From Adineta ricciae (taxonomy: Eukaryota > Rotifera > Eurotatoria > Adinetida > Adinetidae): a DNA stretch of 64,000 nucleotides. The notes below the pieces were generated by a model. It did not search any database. It was not told the origin of the DNA and saw only the letters and a program-made list of their open reading frames with translations. The position numbers and the translations under genes were made by a program. The DNA lies in contig CAJNOJ010000176.1 of assembly GCA_905250025.1 (NCBI GenBank), forward strand, positions 124,001 to 188,000, read 5' to 3'. Shown here in pieces: positions 37,787 to 48,410 of the stretch (position 1 is its first letter; the number at the start of each line of letters is the position of its first letter).

Positions 37787-38013
37787 ATATGCGAACTGCT
37801 CCAAAAGTTATTGATTGTTTTTCTCCTTTGTTAAATTTTGTAGTCAATAGATTTGTTAATATGACACAATAACAATTTTATTTATGTGAAAAAGAAGATG
37901 AAAAGGAAACTTTGCACGATATAAGCAAAATATATCACGTATTATTTGACCAAAAGTATTGTCACTCATTAAATGAATTGAATATTGTAAAAAATATGGT
38001 ATCACAAGTTTTC

Positions 38014-41000
38014 TTATGAGACTTTTTCTCGACTTCGTGGTCGAGTTGTATTTTCATTAGTTTCATTATTTGAACTTGTCGAATTTCGACGTGGAAGTTT
38101 CATCATTTTCGTTGACGCTTCTAAGGCCACCATTGCTTCTTTCAAATTATCTTCGGTGAATTTACTTGACCATCGTTCACGTTGATCAATATATCGTTCA
38201 TGATCGATCTTGTTCTGAATATACTTTGGTACATCTGGAACAAGCCATTGCATTAAATAAATAATAAAAAAGATCACATGTTCGAAAACAACAATGAAAG
38301 CAAGTCGAGCAGCAGTGACATTCCAATACACAGCAGTTTGATCATAATTTGGACCAGTATCATTGCGAAAATCACGATAACTATTCAAAAGAAAAGATCG
38401 ATTCGTTTTCTAAACAATTAATATCCTTTGTGAAATACCGGCAGAATGTCAGATTACTTGGTGCACCAGGTGGAACACTCCCTGTAATGTTATAACCACT
38501 TAGAGGAAAATATGAAAGTGTCCAATCGACATATCCATTAAGACTTCCTCCTGTTGCTTCAAGAGACCGATATGCCATTTTCGGAATGAATTCCGATGTC
38601 CACGCAATGACCATAGCCTAAAAGCAAATCTTTTCAATGATTTTCGAATGATTACATCGAAAAGTTTTACATTGGTTAAAACAGCGAGATATGATATAGC
38701 AGATATAATATCACTCCATATACCAATATCAGCTGCTTTGAATGGAATAGGTCGCTTATACTTCGATAAGAATTTCCAAGCATCTAAACGAATTTCAATG
38801 ATGTTGTTGCACAAAGCAAATAACGGTGCAAGTCTAAAACAAGAAGAGGAATAAACAAAATTTGATTTGAAAAGAAATACATACGGAAACGCTGCGACGA
38901 ATAATGTTACAAAGCCAAATTGGATAACTATTCGCAGTGAAAATATTAAAACTTCATTTTTGAAAAACTTCATATTACCTAATTCGAGATATTCATCGAT
39001 CAGTGTAATAGAACTAAAGTCATATAGTTTATTGTCGATTTCCCATTGATCCTGAGGTACAGGTTCATCGCGATCGAATAAAATCCGTGCAATTGTACGA
39101 CGAATAGCATAGAAAAACTCTAATAAATTATTAATGATTTGTTTGCCAACCATAACTAAATTATAAAAACATTTGATTTGTTTCCACCACTTTCTCGAGA
39201 TTTTCTTACTGATGATAAATTGTATAGAGAGTTCAACTAGACATCCAGCTGGGTCGCACTGAAACATTAATCAGTGAATATGTTAGTTGGAAAGAAAACT
39301 TTTACTTGTTCAGTAAAATCACCGGAGTCAGAATCTCCATATTTCGATGGATATTCATTGAATCTAAATCGAGTGGAAAGAATCATCTGTCTGAAACGTT
39401 CTTCGAGTACGAACGAACCTTCCTTTGAAAAACGCGATGTAAAATAACGATGAATAGAAGTTTACAAATTGAAAAAGATAAATTTTAATCGTTAATGAAT
39501 CATCATATTGCGATTGATATTTATGAAGTTCTATCAAAACGAATCTTCTCATCAGACAATCATTCCAAGAAGTTCCTCTTACCGAAATCAGTTAATTTCC
39601 TTGCAATCCAATAATAAAATTGCGATAAAATTACCGAACAAATTAAATTCATAATGGCACTTGACACGGTGATGATAATTGACGAACGTGAACTTAGATT
39701 CGGATCTTTTTTCAGTATACGATCCATTCGAACACGATAAACAATCGTCGCGAAAACAGTGACACAAACAATCGCTACCTAAATTCAATAGAAATTCTTT
39801 TCAATTGAAAATATCTTTCGTCGTACCATAAATAAAACAACAGCAAATGCAATGGCATAGAATGGAATTCGTTTTTTAGTTGAAATGTAAGGTTCTTTGA
39901 TCTAAAAAAAACGATGTTTCATCATAGTTAAGTTTTTCGTGATCGTTCCTACCCCAGTTACTGGATTGATTCTTTGTTCACCTTTCTTCTTTGCTTTGAT
40001 TTCGAATTCCGGTCGAATAGGTTCCAAATGTTCTTCGAAATTTATTGAATCCTGTTGATACGAACCGAACTTCAACTCTTCCTTTCAGTACAAATCCATC
40101 TTGGTCTTACCCAGTCATATTGCAAAACTGCTTGTCGACGTTTCCAAAATTCCATAAACCATCTATGTTCAGATAGAAAGTTCAAAATATCTTTTCTATA
40201 TTACTTCTATCCTACCGCGCCCATAAAGACATTAATATCGAAAAGATCACTGTTGCTGCATTGTCAAAAACATACGAAGCCTATAAAATAACAATGAGCA
40301 ACTTTGATTCTAATCCTAAGGGACTTTTTCTACTTTCGAATACAAACAACTTTCATTTAATTTCCAAAATTTACACGTTTGATCACACCGAGGACACATA
40401 TCTGTGTTTTTGCCATAATCTCCGCAAATATCCGACCTAGATCAAAATGAAAACACGATTTTATTATAATCTAAAGCAAATCTTACGTTGGCTGATCCGA
40501 AACAACCGATGCTGCGCCGTAAATAAATATAATCAATCCGACAATCGCCGGCGGAATCAGCATTTGATTATAAAAACCCGAAAGTGCAAAATAAAACGCG
40601 ACTTTTTCTCCCATATACGAACGAATTAGTGATAAAGGCTGAAATTTCAAACACCGTCGCATCGTTGCCCAATGTTTTTTCAATTTCTATTCAACCACAC
40701 ACGTACAAATCGAAAAGTGGACTCAGTCTAACTCACTTCACGATCATTCAGATCGGTATCATCGACATTCGTGACAATATTTCGCAACGGCTTCAAAAGA
40801 AAAATGTGAAGAAATCAACATTTGAAAAGCAAATTTACTTCGTGTAAAGGAAAATAACTTTCATAGACCTTCTTTGCGATCAATCGATCAATGCCTAGAA
40901 TGAAAAGCATGTGTGACACTTTGTCTGCGAAAATAAGAGATTCTATTGAATTTACCAGGTCGTTTGGTACTTCTTTCCATTGATATTGTTGTGTCGATGT

Positions 41001-42124
41001 CTAACAATGACGAACAAAGATCGACTTAGAAGACTTTATTTGTAACTTACGTGGAAGAGGGATAGAAGGTGTTTGATTTTCTTCGACATCATAATCAAAA
41101 TGTGCTCTGGTTAATAGCTCATGTGTTAATAAACTTCTTTCTGTTGGTGTGAAATATAATTCCTTCGATCCACGAAGTGTATCAAATAATTCTTTGAATT
41201 TCTCGACATTCGATGAATAAATTGCTGTGTAATAATCAGGATCGTTTTTTTTTAGTGATGGATCAAGATAAAATGGCTTTTTTATCCATTTCAGAAATCG
41301 ATGCCATTTGGAGTGAATTGTTTGATTAACTAACAAAGCTTCATCATCATCATCATCGTCAATTTTCTATCAAAACCAAGTGATTTATTGCAAAAAAAAA
41401 ACTTTTTTTGTCTTACTTCGATTGGTAATCTCATTCTCATATTTTCCGCGATGACCAATAAAACTTCAAATGGAGCATGGACTCGTACAAAACCGACTTT
41501 CTTCGATCTGGAATTCTAATAAACCCAAAAGACAGAAAATCCTTAACAAATTTTCTCTTTTTACTCACAATACGTTCAACTATTAATCCTTGTCGTTTAG
41601 CGAGATAATCTTCGAATTTCTGTCGTCGATCCGCTGGATTCTTTCGTTTTTTCCTTTGATGATTATCATCACTATCGTTATCTTTCTCATGATCATTCCG
41701 ATCGTATACCAGAATACAATCAATTGGTAATAAATCAGTTTTCGGATTCGATGACGATAACGTCGATTGTCGCCGTTGCACATTTTGATTTCCAGCATTG
41801 GTATCATCAGCCGGATTTCGCTCCAACATTTCTATATATAAGTAAAACTCGGTAGAAAATTTGTCGTGACACACGTATACTTAAGCAAAGAGAGAATTTG
41901 CCATTAAACATATCCAACTAAAAATCTCTCAGATATTATCACAGTTATCAAATATTTAGATTATGATAAAAAATATTCTCAAATAAAAGGCAGAAGTTTA
42001 CTCATGGAACTAACAGATTTGTTCTTTGCTCACCTTGGTCGTCAATCAACGATGGAAGTGGGACAATTCGCGTCATTTTGAATGAAATTGTTTGAAATAA
42101 CGTAGTTTTATGATCTGAAGCCAT
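38014..42124 (-). CDS. Anoctamin (TMEM16 family) channel/scramblase
   Basis: Multi-exon gene read leftwards from ATG at 42122-42124 (exon 42034-42124, then intron 41832-42033). The N-terminal cytosolic part has an acidic/Asp-rich stretch and [20 protein letters not shown], the conserved entry to the anoctamin dimerisation region. Transmembrane exons follow. These include [24 protein letters not shown] near 39420 (inside YIAFFKGRF), and [11 protein letters not shown] with the adjacent [20 protein letters not shown]. The C-terminal helix contains [15 protein letters not shown] and [14 protein letters not shown]. The NNIIEIR..A block carries Ca-binding acidic residues of the family. Members act as Ca-activated chloride channels or lipid scramblases; which one applies here is not visible. 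The tail ([17 protein letters not shown]) ends at 38014. Exon borders in the middle were not all resolved. Confidence 0.9.
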
Positions 42125-42806
42125 CGAAAAGTGTTGTCAAGTACTCGGTATGACCATAAAAACAAAATCAAATGACACACTCCCTATATATAGATGGAAA
42201 ACCTTTGCCGGCGGAATATTTACACATCTTTCTTCTTACAAACTCCCGCAAATTCAAAGCAAGACAAACAGAAAAACTTCACCTTTGACAAGACTCTTTT
42301 TTCCTCAATTAATTTTCTTTCCAATGTTGTTATTTTTCAAAATCTCGTTCTTATTGAGTATTCGGTCGCTTAGCAACGACACTCAGTCAACAAAGAATAT
42401 ATATTTCAAGTGAAGTTATCAATCCAAGGTGTGACATCTGTTACAGAATGAGATAACGTCGTCAAATCTGCTTGATTTCCTTATTGTACGTCGATTGTCA
42501 AAGATTCATTTCCGATGTTCGATCTCTCACGAACATGCTCAAGTGCAATATCGAATTTGTTGATGATCCTTTTTCAGGAAATCTAATGTAAATGTGATAT
42601 GATTGTTGCAAGCGTTTACACGCAAGAAGACGAAGAAGGAAAATCTTCTTTTGGATTATATCAAACAAAAGAATGTTGACAAATGTATGTGTGTGTTCAC
42701 TTATGAAATTAAACGAGGAATTAGATCGTGAACTAAATTAGTAATGACGAGATTTCATCACGCACTTTCGTTTTTCTCTTCAGCAACTTGATCATGTCCA
42801 TACCTA

Positions 42807-42825
42807 GTGGCGGAGCCAGGATTTT
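42807..42825. repeat. hAT-type terminal inverted repeat, single end
   Basis: Reads TAGTGGCGGAGCCAGGA, the consensus-like end of many hAT elements and close to the ends of the 188-bp element at 56599-56786. No matching opposite end was found in the next few hundred bases before or after the N at 42961. It is a solo end, or an element cut by the gap. Confidence 0.5.
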
Positions 42826-42960
42826 ATAGGGTACTGGATCTCCGCTCCAGAGCATGGGTTCCACTTAAAACTAATGGAGGATAATATTGGTGACAAATGA
42901 TGAGTTTCTATCGAGTAATTTTTGCAATCGAAGTTTGCCAAAAAAATTAGCATTTTCCTG

Positions 42961-42961
42961 N
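42961..42961. other. Single-N joint
   Basis: Ambiguous base in an intergenic region; bases before it read cattttcctg. Possible gap inside a hAT-type element. Confidence 0.7.
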
Positions 42962-43543
42962 GACGATTAAACAAAGTAGGTAAAAGAATAATAGAAGTAA
43001 CTCGAACTATTCTATTCAGTTTGAATTTTCTTGCTGAGTTATACGAGAATTTATCTCATTTATGCGCTCAAAAGAATCTCCGTAAGAAAACAACATTAAC
43101 ACCTTTGAATAGGTAGCGTCATTTGAGATAGGTTACATTTGTATTCTCGCGACAAAATTTTATAGACCGAGTCAAGAAAAAGGAAGAGAGAACTTCTCAT
43201 AACGCCGCTCATTCGCTGAAGAAAAGATCTATGTTTAGAAAGAAGAATGTTGAGGAGCCAAGAAAAGCAGTTTTATGCTGAGAAGTTCTGCGTTCCTAGG
43301 AAAGATTTGGACAAAAAGAAGTAGAGCAACAGATAGGCTTATAAAAATCCGGACTAGTCGAATATGTGTACGTGACGTGAACGTTTTTCTTTTTCTCGCT
43401 TCATTGTTTCGATCTACACATTCATTTGGCTCGTTGTTTTTCGTATTGTTTTGCTAATGAAAGTAACAACAGCAGTATTCTCTGTCACCCTCCGAGATAG
43501 ATCCAACAAGATAGCAACACAAAACAGAACTTATTACATTTTT

Positions 43544-43546
<3 letters not shown>

Positions 43547-43612
<66 letters not shown>
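43547..43612. repeat. (CT)n microsatellite
   Basis: About 33 CT units in an uninterrupted run. Open frames across it (poly Ser-Leu or Arg-Glu) are artefacts of the repeat. A shorter CT run lies at 58129-58148 in an SK-channel intron. Confidence 0.97.
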
Positions 43613-43616
<4 letters not shown>

Positions 43617-43849
43617 GCTCATCATTTGATTATGTGATGATGCTTTCCATTCTTCTTTGCGCAAACTGCCATTCTTTTTCACAGCTGTGACCAAGCATAT
43701 TTTTCTTTTATTTTCTGTTTGATTACTATTCTTTCTCTTTTTCATTTGCTTGAAAAAGAAATTCGTAGGAGGAAAAACAAATTGATCAATGTTAATAACA
43801 TTGACATTTTAATTGACAACTATATACGAAAAAACATCAAAGCGACTTC

Positions 43850-44447
43850 ATGGCTTCTGCTGACAATCCACGTCTCCCATTAACATCTGCCACTTCTCAT
43901 ATCGTCAGGTATACGGAAATGCGAAATCCAACGGACTCACCTTCGACAAATATCACCATTACAACTGGACGCGATTCGCCATCAACAGAAGTTCAGCGAA
44001 TGAATAAACAAGGCAATTCAACACTGAATTCCTATGAACTTCGCCGAATTCCAACTCAACAACGACGATTTGTTAAGAAAACTTTGATGGGCAATGTTGG
44101 GTATCGTTTAGCACGACGAAAAGAATTACATATCGAACGGTATGAATAACATCAAATAAATCCATTGTGAAAATTTCTTTTCCTAGACGAAGAATCAATG
44201 ATCTTATGTGCTTTCTCGGTCTGCTAGGTATTTTCTTAATGATCATTGAAAACGAAGTGACATTCAATCGTTTTGATCACAAAGATACCACATTTAGCTT
44301 ACTTATAAAATCAACTATTACATTTACGACAATCGTTCTCGTTGGTCTCGTGTTTTATTACCACCGAATTGATTTAAGTCTCTATTGTGTGGATAATTCA
44401 ATCGATGATTGGCGTATTGCATTAACACGTACAAAAATACTCTCAAT
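43850..44447 (+). CDS. SK-type (KCNN) Ca-activated K+ channel, 5' exons, broken at N
   Basis: Exon 1 (43850-44139) codes for a polar cytosolic N-terminus rich in Ser/Thr/Pro and ends in a basic RLARRKELHIER stretch. A 47-bp intron (44140-44186, acceptor CCTAG) leads to exon 2 (44187-44447). Exon 2 carries the first two membrane helices (RINDLMCFLGLLGIFLMIIE and TFTTIVLVGLVFYYHR) and the family-typical VDNSIDDWRIALTRTKI. The reading frame is open to the N at 44448. The continuation is found only after the N at 57118. The family gives voltage-independent K+ current gated by Ca-calmodulin. Family call is strong. Confidence 0.85.
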
Positions 44448-44448
44448 N

Positions 44449-44570
44449 CATTCGTCAAATAGATGAGACTGTTCTAGGAAGTGAAGAGAACGAAAACGGG
44501 ATTTCGAACGTATTTCAAGAACTATTTTGAGATCAACCATCGTCAAAAAAGATAACATTCGTTGATAATT
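44449..44570. repeat. Copy of the SK-gene 3' flank
   Basis: About 120 bp matching 59174-59295 base for base as far as can be read by eye; at 59174 it lies about 300 bp downstream of the SK stop codon. Here it follows directly after exon 2 and the N. Exons 3-5 of this gene copy are therefore missing from the assembly, or the contigs are misordered. Confidence 0.85.
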
Positions 44571-44572
44571 TA

Positions 44573-44879
44573 CCCAAGCAGTCAAGGATTTGGAAGAACG
44601 CCTGCAAACCGACAGGCGGGAACCTCAACGATGAGCTAAACACGTCAACCAATAAAATGCCAAAAAGGGCGTTTTTAACGTGTAATTGGCACTTGCATAA
44701 CGTTAAAGCGGTACAGATCTCACTTTTTCAGCGGTTTAATGCGTAGTTTCTGAAATTTGTACAAAAAAACACGTTAAAAACGGCTTTTTTGGCGTTTTAT
44801 TAGTTGACGTGTTTAGATAATAGTCGACGCTCCCGACTGTACGTTTCCAGGCGTTTTTTCAAATTCTTGTCCGCTAGGG
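44573..44879. mobile_element. 307-bp palindromic MITE with TA target duplication
   Basis: Imperfect inverted ends (CCCAAGCAGTCAAGGATTTG at the left; the right end read in reverse is CCCTAGCGGACAAGAATTTG). Inner inverted segments around AACACGT and GGCGTTTTATT make the whole element able to fold on itself. It is flanked by TA on both sides (44571-44572 and 44880-44881). The related site at 59283-59300 lacks the element and has one TA. No coding capacity. Confidence 0.8.
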
Positions 44880-44881
44880 TA

Positions 44882-45056
44882 TCATTGTACAAACAGATCT
44901 GAAGCTCTTATTGCCTGCCTGGACTTCTGCTGAAAAATATGGATTTAAATGGTTAGGATATCTCTCACTGAGTTATGATCATTACTCCCAATATCTTCGG
45001 CAGGCACAAAACGTTCTTTTTCATTTCTATGACGTTTTACTAAATTTTATGAGATA
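44882..45056. repeat. Continuation of the SK-gene 3' flank copy
   Basis: Resumes similarity to the 59300-59478 region after the 307-bp MITE (shared CTGCTGAAAAATA and GGCACAAAACGTTCTTTTTC blocks). It is more diverged than 44449-44570. It stops at the insertion of the 902-bp element. Confidence 0.6.
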
Positions 45057-45058
45057 TA

Positions 45059-45960
45059 CTTAGGTGTATCCAAAAGTAATGTCGTCTCTATTTTATTTCT
45101 TAATTAAACGGGCACAAGAAAATTCCTTTTCTACACAAAGATAGAGAAAATGAAGCTTTATTTTTCGATGCTATCTGATTCTTCTTCAGTTAATACCATA
45201 GTAATAAGTTTTCGATGTGAATCATGTTTGTGTAAAACTTAAGTCACGAAAAGGCCATTGTGAGTGTTCGCATTTTGTATTTTGTTTTTTCATTTAGTAT
45301 TTTTCATCAAAGATTATAAGCATACCAGAAGATGCAGTGTGAAAAGCTCTACAATTTACAAAGAACAGTTTGCTTTTATTCCGTGCTTTTTGTTTTCAAA
45401 AAAAGAAAAATTCTGCGTAATCAACTTTCATGGAACTTTGAAAACGAAAAGTACATAATTAAAATAAACTGTCCTGTGTAATTGTTACAGCTTTTCACGC
45501 GTCATCTTTTGTTGTATTTCGTTTTTTAAGAAGACGTATTCGATCATAAAACAGGAAATAATGAAAGAAGCTTTTCGCTTGTGTAGAAGAAAAAAATGAT
45601 TTTTCGCAACAGCCACAATTGGTTGCATGGTGTTTTACTTTTTTTTAAAAACAAAAAGTGCACAATCAAAATAAATTTTGTAGATTGTAGAACTTCTCAC
45701 GCTGCATCTTTTGGTATATACCGATCTTTTATATAATGTATTAGAAATGCGAACATTCATAATGACTTTTCGTGACTTAAGTTTTACACAAACATAATTC
45801 ACATCGAAAATTTATTACTATGGTATTAACTGGAGAAGAATTAAGTAGCATAGAAAAATAGAGCTTCATTTTCTCTATCTTTCTGTCGAATAAGAATTTT
45901 CTTTTGACTCTTTAATAAAGAAATAAAATAGAGACGACATTACTTTTGGATACATCTAAG
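45059..45960. mobile_element. 902-bp mariner-like fold-back element (non-autonomous)
   Basis: Ends are CTTAGGTGTATCCAAAAGTA on the left; the right end read in reverse is CTTAGATGTATCCAAAAGTA, so the two differ at one base in 20. TA flanks lie at 45057-45058 and 45961-45962. The arms stay alignable for roughly 350-400 bp each, so almost the entire element is a large inverted repeat. An inner block (around 45450-45510) also recurs in direct orientation at about 45655-45720. No transposase frame. Ends and TA duplication fit Tc1/mariner-derived MITEs. Confidence 0.8.
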
Positions 45961-46196
45961 TATCATTGTCTTTCGTTGTCATGTGCTGTATGAATAGGAT
46001 GGAACGATCTCAGCTTGGACAACAAATGGTGAACCGAGAACAACAAAGTCGATTGCCGTGAGTAACTGAGAGAAACACGTGTGCCGTTGTTCGTTGTGGT
46101 TAAGTGCGGGTATTTCTCAAACTTTGACAGCAGGAAAACTTTTATTTTAGATTTCTGTGATAACAACAACAGAAAAATCGATGATATTTTCTTCTT

Positions 46197-47126
46197 TCAT
46201 TCTACACGCGGCGTCTCCTGATAAATGTCACATGTCATTTGTATTCCACCGAACGCTTTGAATGAATCAAGATGATCATGGAATTTTTTAGCCGAATATG
46301 TTTCATCATAACTAAAAACACAATATGAATCTTCAACAGATCGCAATCTCAAATTCAAAACTCACTACGCAACGAAATCCAATCGATCCGGTTCAATGGA
46401 TTGTTTCAAAACCAACTTTACAATTTTGCCAGCAACCTTTGCCACATTTACGAGATCCTCCGCCGTCTCTACAAAGATGGAAGAAAATCGGGTAATCAAA
46501 ACAATTTTTATGGATTACTTTGCCACCAATTCCCGTTGGCGTTTGCAACCACACCCATCGCTTGGCTGTTGGAATGTCTTTCGACCTATATAAGAAAGAA
46601 ATTGAACGACAAATTGACAATAGTCAATTGAAAATCAATTAGGAAAACTGATGATTGTACAGAGAAAAGGATGCATCAAATCCAAAGTAATAAGAGACAC
46701 ATACTTCTTCAATAATGCACATTTGCCCAAATGAGGAAATAACAATAAATTGTTGAAGATAAAAAGTTATATATCTGTACACTGTTCATCAGATGACCTT
46801 TTATATAGGATGAAAAAGTGATAAAATAATTTTCGTCCATCCTGTTCTGTGATCCTTTCACTTCGATAGACGGATATATGAAGCAAGAGTGTAACATCCA
46901 GCATGTGCTTTGTGCAAATGAAGGAAAAAAGAGGTTACACTGACCAAATCAAATATATTATTCTAGACAAATAATATCAAGGAAAATATACCGATGGTTT
47001 TTCACATTGTGGACCATTTCGTCGAAAATAATATTCTCGTTTGTTCGCAGCCCAGGTCAAACAATCCGACACGGAAATAGCCGATTCGGTGATATTCCAG
47101 AGACTTTGTTCGAAATTGATGGAATC
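46197..47126 (-). CDS. Unrecognised multi-exon gene, 5' end unresolved
   Basis: Four exons can be supported on the minus strand: 46992-47126 (includes SVSDCLTWAANKREYYFRR), 46519-46585 (VERHSNSQAMGVVANANGNW), 46366-46468 (TAEDLVNVAKVAGKIVKLVL) and 46197-46311 (AYYDETYSAKKFHDHLDSFK, ending PRVE and a stop). The last three join in one frame through GT-AG introns of 46-54 bp. One or more exons between 46586 and 46991 are likely (a candidate is 46862-46907), but the frame was not settled. The first exon with ATG and any signal peptide was not found; it may start near 47235. No family recognised. Confidence 0.5.
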
Positions 47127-47266
47127 CTGCTTCAGGAACTATTGTTCTGCGAGAAGAGAGCGATGAAGCTGTGCATAACATAGAATATCTACAATGAACA
47201 AATAAATCAAAGAAGAGCGAAAGATAATTAGAAGACATTGATTTGCTTAGAATAAGAAGACGAAAG

Positions 47267-47300
47267 GGTGTTGGGGTGGGTGTGGGTGTGGGTGAGGGTA
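47267..47300. repeat. TGTGGG-like tract (possible interstitial telomere-type repeat)
   Basis: G-rich stretch containing GGGTGTGGGTGTGGGTGAGG, i.e. two perfect and about two degenerate TGTGGG units. The bdelloid telomere repeat is TGTGGG, from memory of work on Adineta. It is too short to call a telomere. Confidence 0.45.
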
Positions 47301-47349
47301 TAATGTGGAGTCAATAGAAAACACTCTCACTCCTATTGTTCAATACAAG

Positions 47350-48410
47350 TCAATTTTTAATATAAAGATTGTATTCCATACAGCGCATAAATTCACTTTT
47401 GAACTCATGTTCGATTTTCACATTGAGAGCAGTAAAAAAAGGCGATGTTTGAAAACGTTGAATTTTTGTAAATCCATTATTCCTAATATCTCGTGTCCAC
47501 CATTCAAAGTGAAGGAAAATTCGATTTAATCGATTGTTTGTTATGAATATATGTTGCCACCAATTTGGATCAAGTATTTTATCACGACAATCAGGTACAT
47601 CTTGAAAACGAATATTGAAGTTAAATGTACGTAGATTAGGACAGCATGGTAATAAAAATTCTAGGAATGTACTCGATGTTTCTTCTTCTTGGTAATCATC
47701 TTCTCCTAAATTAAGTCTTATCAATAATGGAAGACCATCAATTCGAATTCGATCAGGTATTTGAGTAGATAATATTGTTACGTTCTTTTCTGAGGGATAA
47801 TCGTAGAGTATAGCAGAGAAAGAACGAAGATGGATACATTGATTTAATAATTGAATAGCAAGATGAAACGGAAGTTTATTTACGTGTAAATGACGAAGTA
47901 ATGGAAAATGAAATGTACCACATAAATTGTCGTTCATTTGCATTTTATGTTCAAGTACATTCCATTGTATATGTGAATAGTGAATAATAGGACAATGTTG
48001 TGTAAAGATAAACTTGACGAATTCATCTGTAGATCTCCAATTGTCATCAGAAAATGTATTAGCAATCAATGAACTAAGTCCTGAAAATGAGTTAAACTGT
48101 TTTGTAATATTGAACGATTCATTGTATGAATGATTGGATACTACTTGAGAATACGTCCGTTTAAACTGGTCTGAAGGAGATTTCTATAGAAACTGAAAAT
48201 TTAATATGATAAACTTCTTTAAGAAATATAATTTACTTTAGGATAAGTTGAATGCACTGAAAGAGTTTTAATACACATAAGTAGATGCCAAATTCGTTTA
48301 TTTAAACAATAAAATGACGAAAACAGATCGAACCAATTAAAATAATCAAATATTTCAAGCCAAATTTCATTTGGCAAATCTTCAATCTTCGATGGTATTG
48401 TATTCGACAT
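47350..48410 (-). CDS. F-box protein
   Basis: Two exons, 48237-48410 and 47350-48183, with a 53-bp intron, giving 335 residues. The N-terminus after MSNTIPSKIE is a clear F-box (EDLPNEIWLEIFDYFNWFDL), expected to bind Skp1 in an SCF ubiquitin ligase. The rest (about 280 residues) has leucine-rich, irregularly spaced segments such as LRHLHVNKLPFHLAIQLL and LPCCPNLRTFNFNIRF, resembling degenerate LRRs that select substrates. Start chosen at the ATG at 48408-48410 because it places the F-box at the extreme N-terminus; an upstream in-frame start at 48458 is less likely. Substrate unknown. Confidence 0.85.

Larger units (their letters stand above)
42125..43849. other. Intergenic region with N joint, one hAT-type end and microsatellite
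   Basis: About 1.7 kb without a supported gene. It includes a hAT-like terminal motif at 42807, the N at 42961 and the CT microsatellite at 43547-43612. The remaining sequence is AT-rich and unrecognised. Confidence 0.5.

Noticed and set aside
43451-43745. Open frames on both strands rich in Ser-Leu or Arg-Glu
   Set aside because: They are products of the CT microsatellite at 43547-43612 and have no other coding support.
42807-43849. Search for an autonomous hAT transposase near the hAT-type end
   Set aside because: No long frame or BED zinc-finger or dimerisation motif was seen in this interval.
45264-45458. 64-codon frame on the plus strand
   Set aside because: Lies wholly inside the left arm of the 902-bp fold-back element; not matched by an open frame in the other arm.
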